Assembly: GCF_900078745.1 (NCBI RefSeq)
Contig: NZ_FKII01000049.1
Span: forward strand, 1 to 64,000
Source of the DNA: Candidatus Ichthyocystis sparus
Lineage (GTDB): Bacteria > Pseudomonadota > Gammaproteobacteria > Burkholderiales > 2013Ark19i
Reading direction: 5' to 3'
Length of the DNA stretch: 64,000 nucleotides
The notes beneath the pieces were generated by a model. It was not told where the DNA came from and made no database searches. It saw nothing but the letters and a program-made list of their open reading frames with translations. Both the position numbers and the translations under genes were made by a program. Each line of letters opens with the position of its first letter. Within the stretch, counting starts at the first letter, position 1. Shown here piece after piece: positions 1-11,330 of this stretch.

Positions 1-439
1 ATACGTAAATGATAATAGCTACGCAATTTGATAAATAGCACCATTTCTCTTTACTGTGATAGAATCAGCTTGTTGCTGTTTCAGGCAAACAATATCTGCA
101 ACCTTTATACTGTAACCGTAATCAATGAACTTATTATCTCACTTAGTGTGGAAACTAACATAGTCACAAAAACTATAAAATGAGTGTACGCAGTAATTTC
201 TCATACAACGAGCAGCAACTTATACTGATATTGGAAGTGGATACTGTTTCCATGATTTACAGAGTACTGCTCAACTAGTTACTACCTACCTAACAAAACT
301 GCACAGTAATAGTAAAAATGATAATTCTCATATATGAGATATTGTATAAATATATGTAAACTAGTACAGTCAATAGAGTATAGCGAGTTGAGTGCATTGA
401 TTATTCATAGTGGGAGATAGTAGTTCTACCGTAGGTAGT
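1..439. other. Intergenic, no gene seen
   Basis: AT-rich sequence with no convincing coding frame. Around 375-395 a short stretch (TATAGCGAG and neighbours) resembles the leader of the intact gene at 8065 (near 8017-8027). It is therefore probably the decayed upstream region of the pseudogene that follows. Confidence 0.5.
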
Positions 440-1010
440 TCAATATGTGAAGAAAAATCCCATCCTCAAAAAGTAGGTTGATTCTCTTGCATTTCTCCTC
501 GGTAATTACTCATGCCAACACTCTCTGCATAAATATCATTGTCCTAATATGTTTTGGAATAGAGCAATCAAACTCTGCTAAAGCAGTACACCATCTACTG
601 TTACGACAGAAATATCTGTTCTCAGTACTTATACCTGACTTATGGATAACAGCGCACGAACATAAGTGCAAGGTAATAGTGCAGCACTTATATTTGCAGT
701 GTTGTCGTGGTTAGATTGCAGCGATTTGCTTATCTTGCTGCTAGAATGCACAGTAGTTTAACTACTAGAATGCATCTGTAGGCACCACACTTCAAGACAA
801 TCAGGGGGGAGGGCCTTGTACGTTGCTAATCAAGGTGGTAATGCAAGCATTTGCCTACACATGTAATGTAGTTGAAGCCATTATGATCCATACAACCTAT
901 AAGGTAAAATAAAAATAGTAGAACTACGTGAAGCACAGAGGGATGGAAATATATTCCAGAAGAAGCAATCCTCATGGTTATTGGTAGTTCTCAAATATAA
1001 TTTGTAACCT
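440..1010 (+). pseudogene. Decayed copy of the two-hydrophobic-segment family (like 8065-8769)
   Basis: Nucleotide similarity to the intact gene at 8065-8769 runs along this stretch in order. The region around 620-655 (ATCTGTTCTCAGTACTTATA and following bases) matches 8327-8363. A second match, ending in the codons for the transmembrane stretch, lies near 675-712. The tail block GAACTACGTGAAGCACAG at about 921 matches the codons of the conserved tail (EIMELHE) at about 8644. A further block, near 960-1000, matches the ILMVI-like end. Stops and frameshifts break the frame, so only a 78-codon open stretch (478-714) survives, out of the original frame in places. I infer a dead paralog. The start is lost and both boundaries are approximate. 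Confidence 0.72.
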
Positions 1011-1589
1011 TATATGAAGCACAATGAAAAATTACTCAAACATCACATATATACTAATTACGGCACAAAAATTATACAAACTGCATAGAGTAAGTGTATA
1101 CCACGCATTATAAATGTTAAAAAAATACACACAAACCAAAACTGAATCTACATCAATTAAGGTCTATGAGCATACAAATACAAGGTCGATATAAAGATAA
1201 TCAAATAAACCTTTGAAATAAGCATAATATTTACTTATCAATAAATATATCATCCGAAGCCATATACATGATAAAGACTAGTATCGAAAACACGGCCATA
1301 GCCCCGTCTACGATACTAATTGTGGCTGTGCTAGTTTATTAGCATCAATGTAAGGTTACAAGTTAATAGCAATCCAAGTCATAATATCATGTTCATGTCG
1401 AAAACATAGCGAAAGCTTGCACGTAAACGATGTCACCACGTACCATACATACTACTACTGATCTCACTAAGTAACATTAAGTCAAGTGAGTAATATATGA
1501 ATTTCATATTATTTATTTAAACAAACTATACTTGTTTCAAATAATTTATATACTCTCAGTGCTCTACCCTGCTCTACCATAATGAATAA
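1011..1589. other. Intergenic, diverged duplicate of 8770-9590
   Basis: No gene. The sequence aligns in patches with the spacer between the intact genes at 8065 and 9591. The patch near 1005-1090 (TTGTAACCTTATATGAAG, CTCAAACATC) matches near 8945-9010. The patch near 1255-1330 (GATAAAGACTAGTATC and following) matches near 9220-9290. The patch AGTGAGTAATATATGAA near 1485 matches near 9446. This shows that the duplication included spacer as well as genes. Confidence 0.6.
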
Positions 1590-2270
1590 AATAATAAGTA
1601 AATGAGTAGTACGCAACATATACTCTACAGATAGTGCTCCAGGTAACGCTGAAGTTAATAATTTGTCAACGATACCTCCGCTTCCAATATTAAAAATAAT
1701 GTTAATATCCATGCTAGCGTAGATAGCAGCGCACCAATAAAATGTTCAACGAAACAGGAAATGCAATTATCCTCAAGAGTAATAAATCTGGTTTCAAGTT
1801 CATTCGTATCTTTACTTGAGATTTTGCTACTGAAGTTACTTTAAGAAAATTATACAAGCAATCAAAATACTAGAAGAAGTTACAACGTCTATTACAACAA
1901 TAGGCACCGTAATAGGTACTAATGCTGTATATAAAAGTACTAGATTAATACACTTGATAGAAATAGCATAGTGTTTATTAGAGATAATAACAGTTACGTC
2001 GTTTGGTTAAACAAATAAAGAAGATACAAGATAAAAATAATTAAAGAGCTAATTTTCAACAAGGAGCTACTTTGGAAGATAATAATACTGTCATTCAACA
2101 TAAAAGTCATGTTATGGAAAAACATCATGCCCAAATAACCATCTAGGTGAAATAGTATAACTTTGTTAAGCACAGTGAGGATCGAAATATATTTCAAGAG
2201 AAGTAATACTCGTGATTATCATGGATGGTGATCAAGTATAAGAAGAAAGAGAAGAATGGGGAGAGTAAGA
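1590..2270 (+). pseudogene. Decayed copy of the family (like 9591-10283)
   Basis: This stretch follows the first decayed copy in the same order as the two intact genes at 8065 and 9591. Near 2049-2115 the sequence AATTTTCAACAAGGAGCT and following bases parallel 10060-10130, which encode GNFQQGGALGGNN in the intact gene. Near 2164-2250 the sequence aligns with the tail codons (EIMELREANRGW to MGGGDQEEEE), including a GAAGAAAGAGAAGAA run where the intact gene has its poly-Glu end. Many in-frame stops are present and no ATG-led frame survives. Open frames on the opposite strand (for example 1994-2197) are shadows. Confidence 0.66.
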
Positions 2271-3815
2271 CATCGTGTAGGTACTCTGGGCGTCGTAAAA
2301 TATAATATCTGTAATATTAAAAAACCTCTTAACCTGTCACTCTTGACTTGTAAGTAAAAATAATACAAATGTACTACTCAGATCTATCTTATCCTTACAG
2401 TAGTCACAGTATTGTTGTTAACATTATAAATAATAAAAATAGGGATAGAACGTTTGTATTATAGTAGTAAGTGAAGTTAGTAGAAATTGAGATAATTGAG
2501 ACAGCTACTCTATGAATTACTCTCACCTAAGCATTAATTTCGCTAAAAATCATACTGCATGTACCTACAAAAATAGTACATATATCAGTACTATTTCTGT
2601 GCATGCGCGGACACTAATCTGCATTAACAAGATTGTGTGATAGATCGTACAGATATGTGACACATAGCACTATCAATACCGCAAAACATCACACAGCAAC
2701 TAAAATATTACATATTCTTATATAATTTCTTTGTAACATATTGTATATCATAGCTAACATACATATCAGCAGTATCAAATAAAAAATCCTTCAAATAAGG
2801 AACATATATATCTATAAGGAGCTAGTTACAACAAATATAGGTACGGTTGTACGCACGATATTCTGTGTACTGTTACAATTAAAAAAATATGCACAATATA
2901 AAATAAAAATGCCCATCAGTTATTTTAATTAATCAACACTTATACTTGCTACACTTACACAAGTGATAAAGACTACTATCGTATACAATGATCACGGTCA
3001 GTGTTTAAATTTTGCTTAATTATATTTGTTACCAAATTTACAAAGCACAAAGAAAAATTACCAGAATCTAAACTAGAAGAACTTTACTCATGATACATTG
3101 CGAACGTCTTAGTGCACTGTAAGAGCATGATATAAATGGTGCATTTAATTCTATATGTATATATATTTATATTTGTCAGTACTAATTTACTTACGGCCTA
3201 TCATTAAATCAATACAATTTACTTTAAAAACAAAAAGCACAAGCCATGCTTATTAGCAGTAAATATGATGTAATGTCCTAAATGATAATATTCTCCTCAA
3301 TCAATGATATATTGTTATAAATAATGTTATTGAAACTAACATTTCAGGCACTCAACAGGCACTCAAGATTCTATAAGTAATAATCACCATTCTTAAAATC
3401 ACCATTCTTAACTCTTACAGTATGAGCATCATAATTAGTGTGCCTCTAAGTATCACAAATCAAGCGTTACTATAGCCGTAAACTATGAATATAAGATGTA
3501 CAATGTTACATTTACCCTTGCACATGTAACTTTGTTTTCTTACACTTAACCAAGTATTTACGCACATCTACATCTACGCACATCTACATCTATTTCCATC
3601 AAAAAAAATATGGAACTGTGAATTAAGTAATATTTGATCATTGATTTATATGTCACGATTCTTGGAAACGCAGCGGCGTGGTGGCAGATGGAGCTACTTT
3701 GTAGCAAAATAGTATCATAATAATTAAAATGAAGTGGTAATAAGTGACTGTCTGTCCTGTCTGGCAAACAATTAATCCCAAGAATGAAGTTGTTGGCGTG
3801 ATCTTCTAGCCTTAA
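2271..3815. other. Long AT-rich intergenic with faint remnants
   Basis: No supported gene. Around 2940-3000 the sequence TGATAAAGACTACTATCG again resembles the array spacer seen near 1268 and 9220. A third, very decayed spacer copy therefore probably lies here. Two short direct repeats of ACATCTACATCTACGC type occur near 3560-3590. The remainder shows nothing I can assign. Confidence 0.4.
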
Positions 3816-3867
3816 ATGTCATTACAGGTGGAGACGAAAGGGTGTCATTGCAGGTGGGGACAAAAGG
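3816..3867 (+). repeat. 26-bp tandem duplication at a gene start
   Basis: Two 26-base units (3816-3841 and 3842-3867) differ at four positions. The first begins ATGTCATTACAGGTG, the second GTGTCATTGCAGGTG. Because 26 is not a multiple of 3, the ATG of the first unit reads out of frame with the downstream gene. Only the GTG of the second unit is in frame. A single copy would put ATG directly in frame. Confidence 0.85.
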
Positions 3868-4309
3868 AGAGGATGTGGCTAACAACAACATTGGTAATTT
3901 TAGACCTGGAGCGCAGCTGGAGGATATTGCGGAGGAAGTTGCTGAAGAACCCGAGGTGCAGTTGGAAGATGTTCCAGAGAATCAAGGGGAAGCTGCTGAA
4001 GAACCCGAGGTGCAGTTGGAAGATGCTCTAGAGGGTCTTTTTGGACCACTTGAGATGCATTGGCGTGACGCGCGTTTTTTGGGTGCGGTAGTTGCTGTTC
4101 CGGGTGGGCCTGAGGTGCATGTTTTGCCCGATTTTGCTGATTTAGGCGTTCCGGAATGGGTTGTTGCACAAGCTGGGAGGGTCTTGATGGATGAAGGTGT
4201 TGGGATGCGTGGTGTGTTTTTAGAGATGCGTTTGTTGCAGTGGCTACATGGACCAGAACCAGAGGAAGAAGAACAATTTGTCTTTGTGGATTGTACTGAA
4301 GGGGGATGA
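3842..4309 (+). CDS. Hypothetical acidic protein with internal repeat (155 aa)
   Basis: I do not recognise a family. The translated protein has no membrane segment. Residues 30-70 carry an 18-residue repeat (AEEPEVQLED appears twice, 54 bases apart in the DNA). After this comes a compact Trp-containing part (HWRDARFLGAVVAVPGGPEV, VPEWVV) and an acidic end (EPEEEEQFVFVD). The Glu-rich repeats and the LPDF/VPEW motifs recall the tails of the array proteins at 11455-17919. It may therefore be a tail fragment of a truncated array member. The only in-frame start at this point is GTG, created beside a 26-bp duplication that throws the ATG at 3816 out of frame. No clear ribosome binding site precedes either start, so expression is doubtful. 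Confidence 0.5.
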   Translation: MSLQVGTKGEDVANNNIGNFRPGAQLEDIAEEVAEEPEVQLEDVPENQGEAAEEPEVQLEDALEGLFGPLEMHWRDARFLGAVVAVPGGPEVHVLPDFADLGVPEWVVAQAGRVLMDEGVGMRGVFLEMRLLQWLHGPEPEEEEQFVFVDCTEGG

Positions 4310-6419
4310 AAAAATAACAGGGGAAGATGGTCGCCTTTAGGGGCCGTGCAATCGTGTTGTCCAATGCTCTTTTTGGTAGTGTTATTGCCAGGATTGTATG
4401 TGCTGCCGTCCAGTAATCTTAACACTTAAGACGCTGCCAACGGCTAGATGAGAGTTATCACTAGATTGAGAACTAGTCGTTAAAGTGTGAAGTCATGGGG
4501 GGTGTGGTCGTAAAATATCTGGTGCACATTCTATATGGAATAAAACATACATCGTTCTAGTATAACAAACGCGGGTAGATGTTACCTCTAGGCGCTGTTA
4601 TGTACGCACCTACAGGTTATGTGTTAGACCGCGAGCTCCTTGATTTTTCGTTGATGAAGAATTGTGGGAGTAAGTAGAGAAAAAATATGTTACGCACGCA
4701 AAGTATATTAGTGTTACGCGTAGAGTTAGTATACATAGGTTTAAAATATAACTCATATGAATGACGCGTATTCACGTATATGTGATGCAGCATAACTCAC
4801 ATTAAGGTGTCAATTACATTTCAGTTTACAGTAGTGAGTAGTAGAGCCCGAAATTCTTACCTCAATGAAACAACATCGGTAATATATAAATATAAAACTT
4901 CTGTCTGTAGAAACTATGATTGTTGGTTTGGCATAAAGAATAAGTTGGAATGCAAAGAAATTATACAATATATCTTGTACTGTAAAATGTTGTTGGTGTT
5001 ATGTGATATTTCTATTTCTCACACAAATTACCATTACTAAACATATTAGGCTTAATAAAAAATATGGTCCATATTAGATATATGAATAACAAATTAATGA
5101 AAGCAAACTACTACTCTACTAATGTGGGACGTACTTATTGTTGATAAAATAGAAATTCATAGTAATTACTAAAAAGATTACATATGAAGTGTAGAGCTAA
5201 TACTTCCTCACACCGTACAATTAATTTCATAAAACGCAAGTTGGGCAAGAAGTATATAACTCCCATAATTTCGTTAAGTAAATTATGTTTGTTTTAGGTA
5301 ATTTGTATATACTCAGTAGTACATATCTACCCTACCCTAGTAAATAAAATAACAAGCACATGAATAGCATGCAATATGTACTCTACATGTAGTGTTCTAT
5401 GTTAAGCCAACGCTAATAACTTGCAACGATACTTCAATATTAAAAATAATTATAATGGCACATGCAAGTAAAGCTGTGCAGACGCTAAAACACCTGCAAA
5501 CATCAGAATATTACGTTTTAATTTTAGACACGATTAGTAAAGAATAACCGTATAAATATAAATTTAATACCTAAAAAAATATACCTATTCCACTATGTCA
5601 GACATTTTACATATCTGTGGTATATAATGCTCATTTATTGATTTATCCCGCTGCAGCACTACTTATTATACTGTCCAAGATCACACAAAATTGCATTTCG
5701 CACGATGTGCATGCATTTTGGGGGTTCATGTCAAATACCTTACTAAGGTACTAGTGCCTACAGCACTTAACTAATTTCATAATTTATAAAATCTAGTCTT
5801 TTTACATACATCCATACACAACCACATCACACACAATCCAAACAACATTTTATATCGTCTACGTATATGAAACATACCAAAACTATATAAGAAAACACTG
5901 TTATTATATATTATACAATTATTAAATCAAAGATACTAAAAAATATCTGAAGATAATTATCTCATATAAATTATATTTAACATAAATAAGAACTTGTATA
6001 CCTCACACATAAATACATAAAAATTAAATCCTATTGGAACATAAAAAGTACACTACACGAATGATATAATAAGCCTATTTACCCATAAATCATCCTATAA
6101 CCCTCCAAAATATCTAATCTTATCCTTATGTATAAATGTAGAAAAATAAATATGAGACTGATTGTGAATTGACTGATTGATTGTTAAGTATTTAATGTTT
6201 AGCGTTGATTTGCACAAGATAACAGCCATCACTCTCGTTGGAAACGTGAGTGTAAAGAAAATAAGTAGCAATACACACTTAGGAATAATTAAAACAGATA
6301 TAGTTAAAAATATTACCTTAAATGGAAATAATATAAGTATAAAGGTATAAAGCTTACATGTTCTGAGACCAATTTTTTCGAGGTTTAAATGTTCCTCAAA
6401 AGGTAAAAGTAGCTTTGAA
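4310..6419. other. Intergenic, 2.1 kb, one 5' gene remnant
   Basis: No intact gene. Between about 5260 and 5480 the sequence follows 1495-1710 (the start region of the second decayed copy) base by base in patches, for example CTACCCT...AATAAAATAA and CAATATTAAAAATAAT. A further 5' end of an array gene was therefore copied here and lost. An open frame at 4807-5040 (77 codons) has no start context or similarity that I can support. Confidence 0.5.
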
Positions 6420-6965
6420 GTGGACAATTCAAGGTCAGATAGGTGGGTCTTGGTTCTTAGCCAGCAGTCAGTATCCCATGGTCCTTCTTTTGCTTCTTCG
6501 TTGCTTTCTGTTTCTGCGGTAACGCTGTCTGTACTCTCATTGGTGAATGATGTTTCTGCGAGAAACAATCAAACTAATAGCAAAACTGTACCAGCTGCCA
6601 ACGTAAAAGTAAGTGTATAGGCATTCTCTCATTAGCTTTGTCATTCATTGGTATGCTTATGGCAGTTGGGGTAGTACAATATGCGTGTAGCTATTGTAGT
6701 TTGTTTTAGTCTTGCAACAATTTGTCTAAGAGAAAACATAGGAAAAGATTGGCAGCATTGCAAGAAGTCCTTCAGCAAAAATGTGGTGCTCATCCAGTAA
6801 TTATTAACGGTCATGCTTTAGTAGAAATTCGTGATCCGGGAACCACTAAATGAAATAATGGAGCTTCATGAAGCTCGAGGAGATATTACAGGAGAGGCAT
6901 TTCCTATGGCCGTAGTAAGTGTCGCTCAAGAAATGGAAGAGGGAGAATGAGAAGAGGATACTGTT
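6420..6965 (+). pseudogene. Frameshifted member of the two-hydrophobic-segment family
   Basis: The first part reads in frame as SSLLSVSAVTLSVLSL and then DVSARNNQTNSKT, matching the first hydrophobic segment and following residues of the 8065 gene (LMLSVLTLSAEVSLAQ, VSVRYNQT). The frame stops at 6618. The region after it still encodes a hydrophobic stretch. The tail can be read after a frame change: RDPG, then (from about 6850) EIMELHEARGD, then FPMAVVSVAQEMEEGE and a stop near 6950. The tail signature RDP..PGEIMEL is therefore present but split by a frameshift or deletion. I infer a recently broken paralog, better preserved than those at 440 and 1590. The antisense open frame 6095-6568 overlaps it and is a shadow. 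Confidence 0.75.
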
Positions 6966-8064
6966 CTGTGTGGTGGTCAATGTTAGAAAAAGTTTCCAAA
7001 TGCACTACTATATGGTTACGTGGTTTTTGTGGTTGCTCATGCTTTAACAACATGTGTAGACAAATATATCAGTATCTAGCGTTAAGGATTTTATTAACTA
7101 ACGATATAATATCGCAAAAAAATACAAGTAAATGTTGGTTACGCAGTTCAAGAAGTAATAAGCACTGTTTATCTTTAATTACTATACGGCCAGCCAATCA
7201 CTGTTTCATCAGGAAGGTAATATCTTAATCTTTGATGATACTGACGTGATTAACGCACTTATTGGCTTGATTAGTGTAAAAACTGATATAGTTATAAAAA
7301 TTACAAAACAAACGTCGCTGTGGTTGTCTTGTATTGCAACAGCTTATACTAATATCAGCAAAGAATCCTATCTCTGCATAGTTTAGTTGCAAAAGATATA
7401 CATAACCGACATAGTATTGTACAGCTGGCTATCACATATGTAGTAGTAGAAGTAGAGATGTTGTTATGAATTAATTCTGTACAATCAACAAATATTGAAG
7501 TAATTAGATGTATAACTACTTCTTTATTCTGTAACGATAAAAAAAACTTTCTTGAAACCAAGATCACACTTCTCTAAAAACATATAAAAGATAAAGCATA
7601 AACTATGCGCCTAGTAGTAGGAATATAATGAAAGCAACAATACTCACAACAAACAACAATAACAGATTATTATGAAATACTGTAGATTAGTATAATACTA
7701 GATACGCAACAAGCTCATACTAACAATATTGCCACCATCTTCTTGACCGTCATTACACACATCATACAGTGCGTCACAAACAAAGCAGAGTGTTTCATAA
7801 TTTAACTATTCTCTTATATTTAAAATAATGGGTGTAAAGTTTTTTGTAGTTAACTCAGATGTACTTAAATATCTAAAAAATTTCCATCGAAACCATAAAA
7901 AATTAAAAAAAATATAAATATATATAATACATAAATGCATATATAATAAGTGGATTATATGATATCTATTTGTCCAATTTATATGTCACTATCCCCAACG
8001 GCACGGTAAGTGAGCATAGCGAGTAATTGGTTTTTTTACAGTGTAAAAATAATATAATAAGGTA
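6966..8064. other. Intergenic, no supported gene
   Basis: An open frame of 93 codons (6947-7228) starts inside the decayed tail of the previous pseudogene and has no family resemblance. A 70-codon antisense frame at 7355-7567 is likewise unsupported. The 100 bases before 8065 hold the leader of the next gene. I see no RNA gene or clear terminator. Confidence 0.45.
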
Positions 8065-8769
8065 ATGAGGGATATGAGATCTAAAGTTGTGTCACGGTCT
8101 GAGTGTGTTGATCATTCAGAGGATGGTAATAGTTGTGCTGTGGGTAATTTTGCACGGAGAGAACAATTCCACACTCAACAGAGAAAACCTTCTTGCGTTT
8201 TGTCGTCATCGTTGCTTATGCTTTCGGTGCTAACACTATCTGCGGAAGTTTCATTGGCTCAAGATGTTTCTGTGAGATACAATCAAACGATTGACAGCAC
8301 TGCGCTGCATGCTGTGGCAACAGAAAGATCAGTTCTCAGTACTTATACTCAACTTATGGATAACAGCACAAATATCACCGATGGTAATAATAGTGCGGGT
8401 GGGGTGACATTTGTTTTTGCACTGTTGTTATGGATAGTTGCTGCAATAATTTGTGTGTACATTGTCATTGAGGCACCTCGTGCGTATATCTCAAGGATGC
8501 GTCTGCGAGCACGTTTGCAAGAACTACCACAAATCAATCAAGGGGGAGATGCTGGTAACAATCAGCAAGAAATTCCTGGTGTTCCTAATGGTCGTGCTGT
8601 GGTTGGTCATCGTGATCCAGATGATCGACCGGGTGAAATAATGGAACTTCATGAAGAACAGTGGGGGTGGGGACATCTTCCAGCAGAGATAATCCCTATG
8701 GTTATCATGGGCGGCGCTCAAAGGGCTGAAGAAGGAGAAGAGGAAGAAGAAGAAGAGGACGAAGTATGA
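8065..8769 (+). CDS. Array protein, two hydrophobic segments, conserved tail (234 aa)
   Basis: Unrecognised family, but a clear paralog of the gene at 9591. Residues 1-43 are hydrophilic. Residues 44-65 form a hydrophobic segment ending in SLAQD, a plausible signal-peptidase site. Residues 66-112 are Asn/Thr-rich with several N-x-T/S sites. Residues 113-136 are a strong membrane segment, followed by basic residues (RAYISRMRLRAR). The C-terminal part holds the signature RDPDDRPGEIMEL (183-195), then GWGHLPAEIIPMVIMGG and a poly-Glu end. The topology suggests a short exposed loop with the tail on the other side of the membrane. In the host-dependent setting I infer a surface or inclusion-membrane protein. 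The ATG at 8074 is an alternative start (GAGGGAT lies just before it). Confidence 0.82.
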   Translation: MRDMRSKVVSRSECVDHSEDGNSCAVGNFARREQFHTQQRKPSCVLSSSLLMLSVLTLSAEVSLAQDVSVRYNQTIDSTALHAVATERSVLSTYTQLMDNSTNITDGNNSAGGVTFVFALLLWIVAAIICVYIVIEAPRAYISRMRLRARLQELPQINQGGDAGNNQQEIPGVPNGRAVVGHRDPDDRPGEIMELHEEQWGWGHLPAEIIPMVIMGGAQRAEEGEEEEEEEDEV

Positions 8770-9590
8770 TACTTAATATTATAAAAACAATTAGCGAACA
8801 TAATCAGCGGCTACGCTATGGTAGCATTTTAATACTGAGAGCTACTGATAATAACGGCTGATTCTATTATGTTTCTTTTTTATGCTATGATTCTGCATAT
8901 GGAGTAGCGATGTATTTAATACATGCTACGTACCATACATATTTGTAATCTTATATGAGGTATGATGACAAGTTTCTCAAACATCGTGTATTAAATTATA
9001 GAGTAAAAATTATACGGAAAATGTAAAGCGAGTGTATATCTGTCGGTATATAAAAAAAAAGAATGTGCAAGAACTATCTATTACTTTGATTAGCATGTTA
9101 TAAACATAAAAACACAAATTCAATGTGGAGGTAATCGTTAATAGAAAAGGATATTTAATGCACACAGTACAAAATTAAGATAAACCTACCCATTTGCCAA
9201 TAAGTCTGTGTCATTGCAAATAATGACAAAGGTTAGCATCTTAATACATAATCATAGCCTCTTCTAAAATACTAACTATGATTATGCTCGTTTCGCTCAC
9301 TTTTATTATTGTCAATGTCAACGTATGGAGTTACAAGTTTATAGAAGGATATGAAAAAACATAACGTTGTCATCTTTACACACATTAGTATTATGTTGAT
9401 ATGAGTAATATTTGTTTCCCTATTCCCTAAATAAATATCAAAAGATGAGTAATATATAACTTTCATGATTTTATTAAATGAACTACATTCTCTCTCCCGG
9501 GAGTGTGTTTATGTAATGTATTATCACTAACATATCCGCTACCCCCCTCTACTCTAGTATACGACAACAAATACATGAAAAGTACATGAT
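8770..9590. other. Array spacer, duplicated at 1011-1589
   Basis: This 820-base spacer between two paralogs has no gene. It aligns in patches with the spacer between the two decayed copies at 440-2270. A CTCTCCCGGGAGTG palindrome sits near 9493-9505. The open frame 9272-9466 on the minus strand is unsupported. Confidence 0.55.
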
Positions 9591-10283
9591 ATGAATTCTA
9601 TAGGTAATGTTTTAGGAACTGATGGTGTTGACAGTTTGTCGACTGACACTTTGGATACTGAAAGTGCTAATGTTATCCATGGTAGTATGGATAGTGTCTC
9701 GTTAGTAGAAGGCTCTATGAAACACTCGGCTCAATCATCTTCAAGAATAATAACTCGATTCTCAAATTCATCCCCACCTCTGCTTGCGCTTTCGTTACTA
9801 TCGCTACTTCCAGGAATCCTGGCTGAAGATAGTTCAACTAGCAGTCAAAATACTAGCGTTGTTACAGCGGCCACTACAACAGTAGGAGCCATGATGAGTA
9901 CTAGTAGCACCACTTCTGGAGATATTAACGTGCTTAAAGATACTCTGGAAACTGTAGAAACGGTGGTGTATTGTATTCTAGCAGTAGTATCGATGGTGGT
10001 GATAGCAACGTTTTTTGATTACATGATAAGACGAACTGCACAAAACAATCGAGGAGGTAATTTTCAACAGGGAGGTGCTTTAGGAGGTAATAATCCTGAT
10101 GCTCAACCTAATGGTAATGTTGTAGTTGGCCGTCGTGATCCAGATGATCATCCAGGTGAAATCATGGAACTTCGTGAAGCAAATAGGGGATGGAGACATA
10201 TTCCAGGGGAGATGATACCTATGGTTGCTATGGGAGGAGGGGATCAAGAAGAAGAGGAAGGAGAAGAAGAGGACGCTGTGTAG
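9591..10283 (+). CDS. Array protein, two hydrophobic segments, conserved tail (230 aa)
   Basis: Paralog of the gene at 8065, with the same order of parts. The N-terminal 60 residues are hydrophilic and Ser/Asp-rich. Residues 62-78 are hydrophobic and end in GILAEDS, a likely processing site. A Ser/Thr-rich stretch follows, then a membrane segment at 123-145 with RRT after it. The tail contains GGNFQQGGALGGNN, then RRDPDDHPGEIMEL (181-194), GWRHIPGEMIPMVAMGG and a poly-Glu end. The tail signature is far better conserved between the two paralogs than the loop between the hydrophobic segments. That suggests the tail carries the function and the loop varies. No good ribosome binding site precedes the ATG. 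Function unknown. Confidence 0.82.
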   Translation: MNSIGNVLGTDGVDSLSTDTLDTESANVIHGSMDSVSLVEGSMKHSAQSSSRIITRFSNSSPPLLALSLLSLLPGILAEDSSTSSQNTSVVTAATTTVGAMMSTSSTTSGDINVLKDTLETVETVVYCILAVVSMVVIATFFDYMIRRTAQNNRGGNFQQGGALGGNNPDAQPNGNVVVGRRDPDDHPGEIMELREANRGWRHIPGEMIPMVAMGGGDQEEEEGEEEDAV

Positions 10284-11330
10284 AGCACCACAAGCGCCAT
10301 AAAAGTCGTCATGGTACGTTATGTAATGTCGACAAGCACCCTAGTTTGCCAATGGAAGTGGTGCAACTGTAGCAATATAGTATGTATGAGACGCAAGTCT
10401 ACCCTAGTGGAATAACAGACATGAATTTGCGCACACACAGTAAGATTGCGGAATGAATCGTATAAGTTATGGTTCATAATGTAATGTCAATATCATCTTA
10501 CAACAAACAAAATACTACGTGATACAACATTATATAACTTCTTCATGGCACAAAATATCATGATCAAAGCGCTAAAAGAATAATACTCCAAGTAAAGTAA
10601 TAGCTATAAGGTAATAATAAATTTACAACTTATCTATACATAGCATATAACTTTTTAAGGATTGCTATATGGTGGTATTGTTGTTTTGCTTATTTATACC
10701 TATTCTAATGTGATATTTGTAGAGTAAGATTCGTCTTTCAGTCTGGTATGTCGTGGAAAAAAACACTTTTCATAGCAATCCAGACAAAATGAACAATGTG
10801 GTCAGCACAAACATTAATTAGTTAATTTATTATTGGCTAAAAGTATCGACACAATTATATACGTGATATTTTACTGCACATACTAATTACAAGTTTATTA
10901 TTATTATTTTCTATTGCAATCATCCTACATTACATTCCATCAATAACATAAAATAAAAGATCACTAACATAAAAGGGTGTCGGCTACGTCTATTGGAAAT
11001 TGTGAACACAGCAACTCTGCACTTAGAGCATTGCAATATCTATCAAAAAATAACCAAAAACGGACATACTGTGAATTAATACGTTACCAATCTTATTTAT
11101 AGTAGCTAATAGCTAACTATTGATTACCCATGCATCATCACTATCACATTAACAAAATATCATAAATCATTGCTATAACCCACCAAATCATCGGTACACT
11201 TATAAAAATAAAGCTTTTACCACATTTATATCCATATGTAACAATCCAATCTATTATTGTGTAACTCCATATGGAATTTCCATTTGGAATTGACTTAACT
11301 AAATAGATCTAACTATAGTAATATACTATT
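10284..11330. other. Intergenic, 1 kb, no gene seen
   Basis: AT-rich spacer. It separates the RDPDD-tail genes (8065, 9591) from the acidic-repeat genes (11455 onward). A small imperfect palindrome around CCATATGGAATTTCCATTTGG lies at 11268-11288. I see no RNA gene. Confidence 0.45.

Noticed and set aside
4807-5040. 77-codon plus-strand frame
   Set aside because: No ATG in good context, no similarity, and located in spacer that has drifted.
6095-6568. 157-codon minus-strand frame
   Set aside because: Its first third is antisense to a recognisable array pseudogene and the rest has no support.
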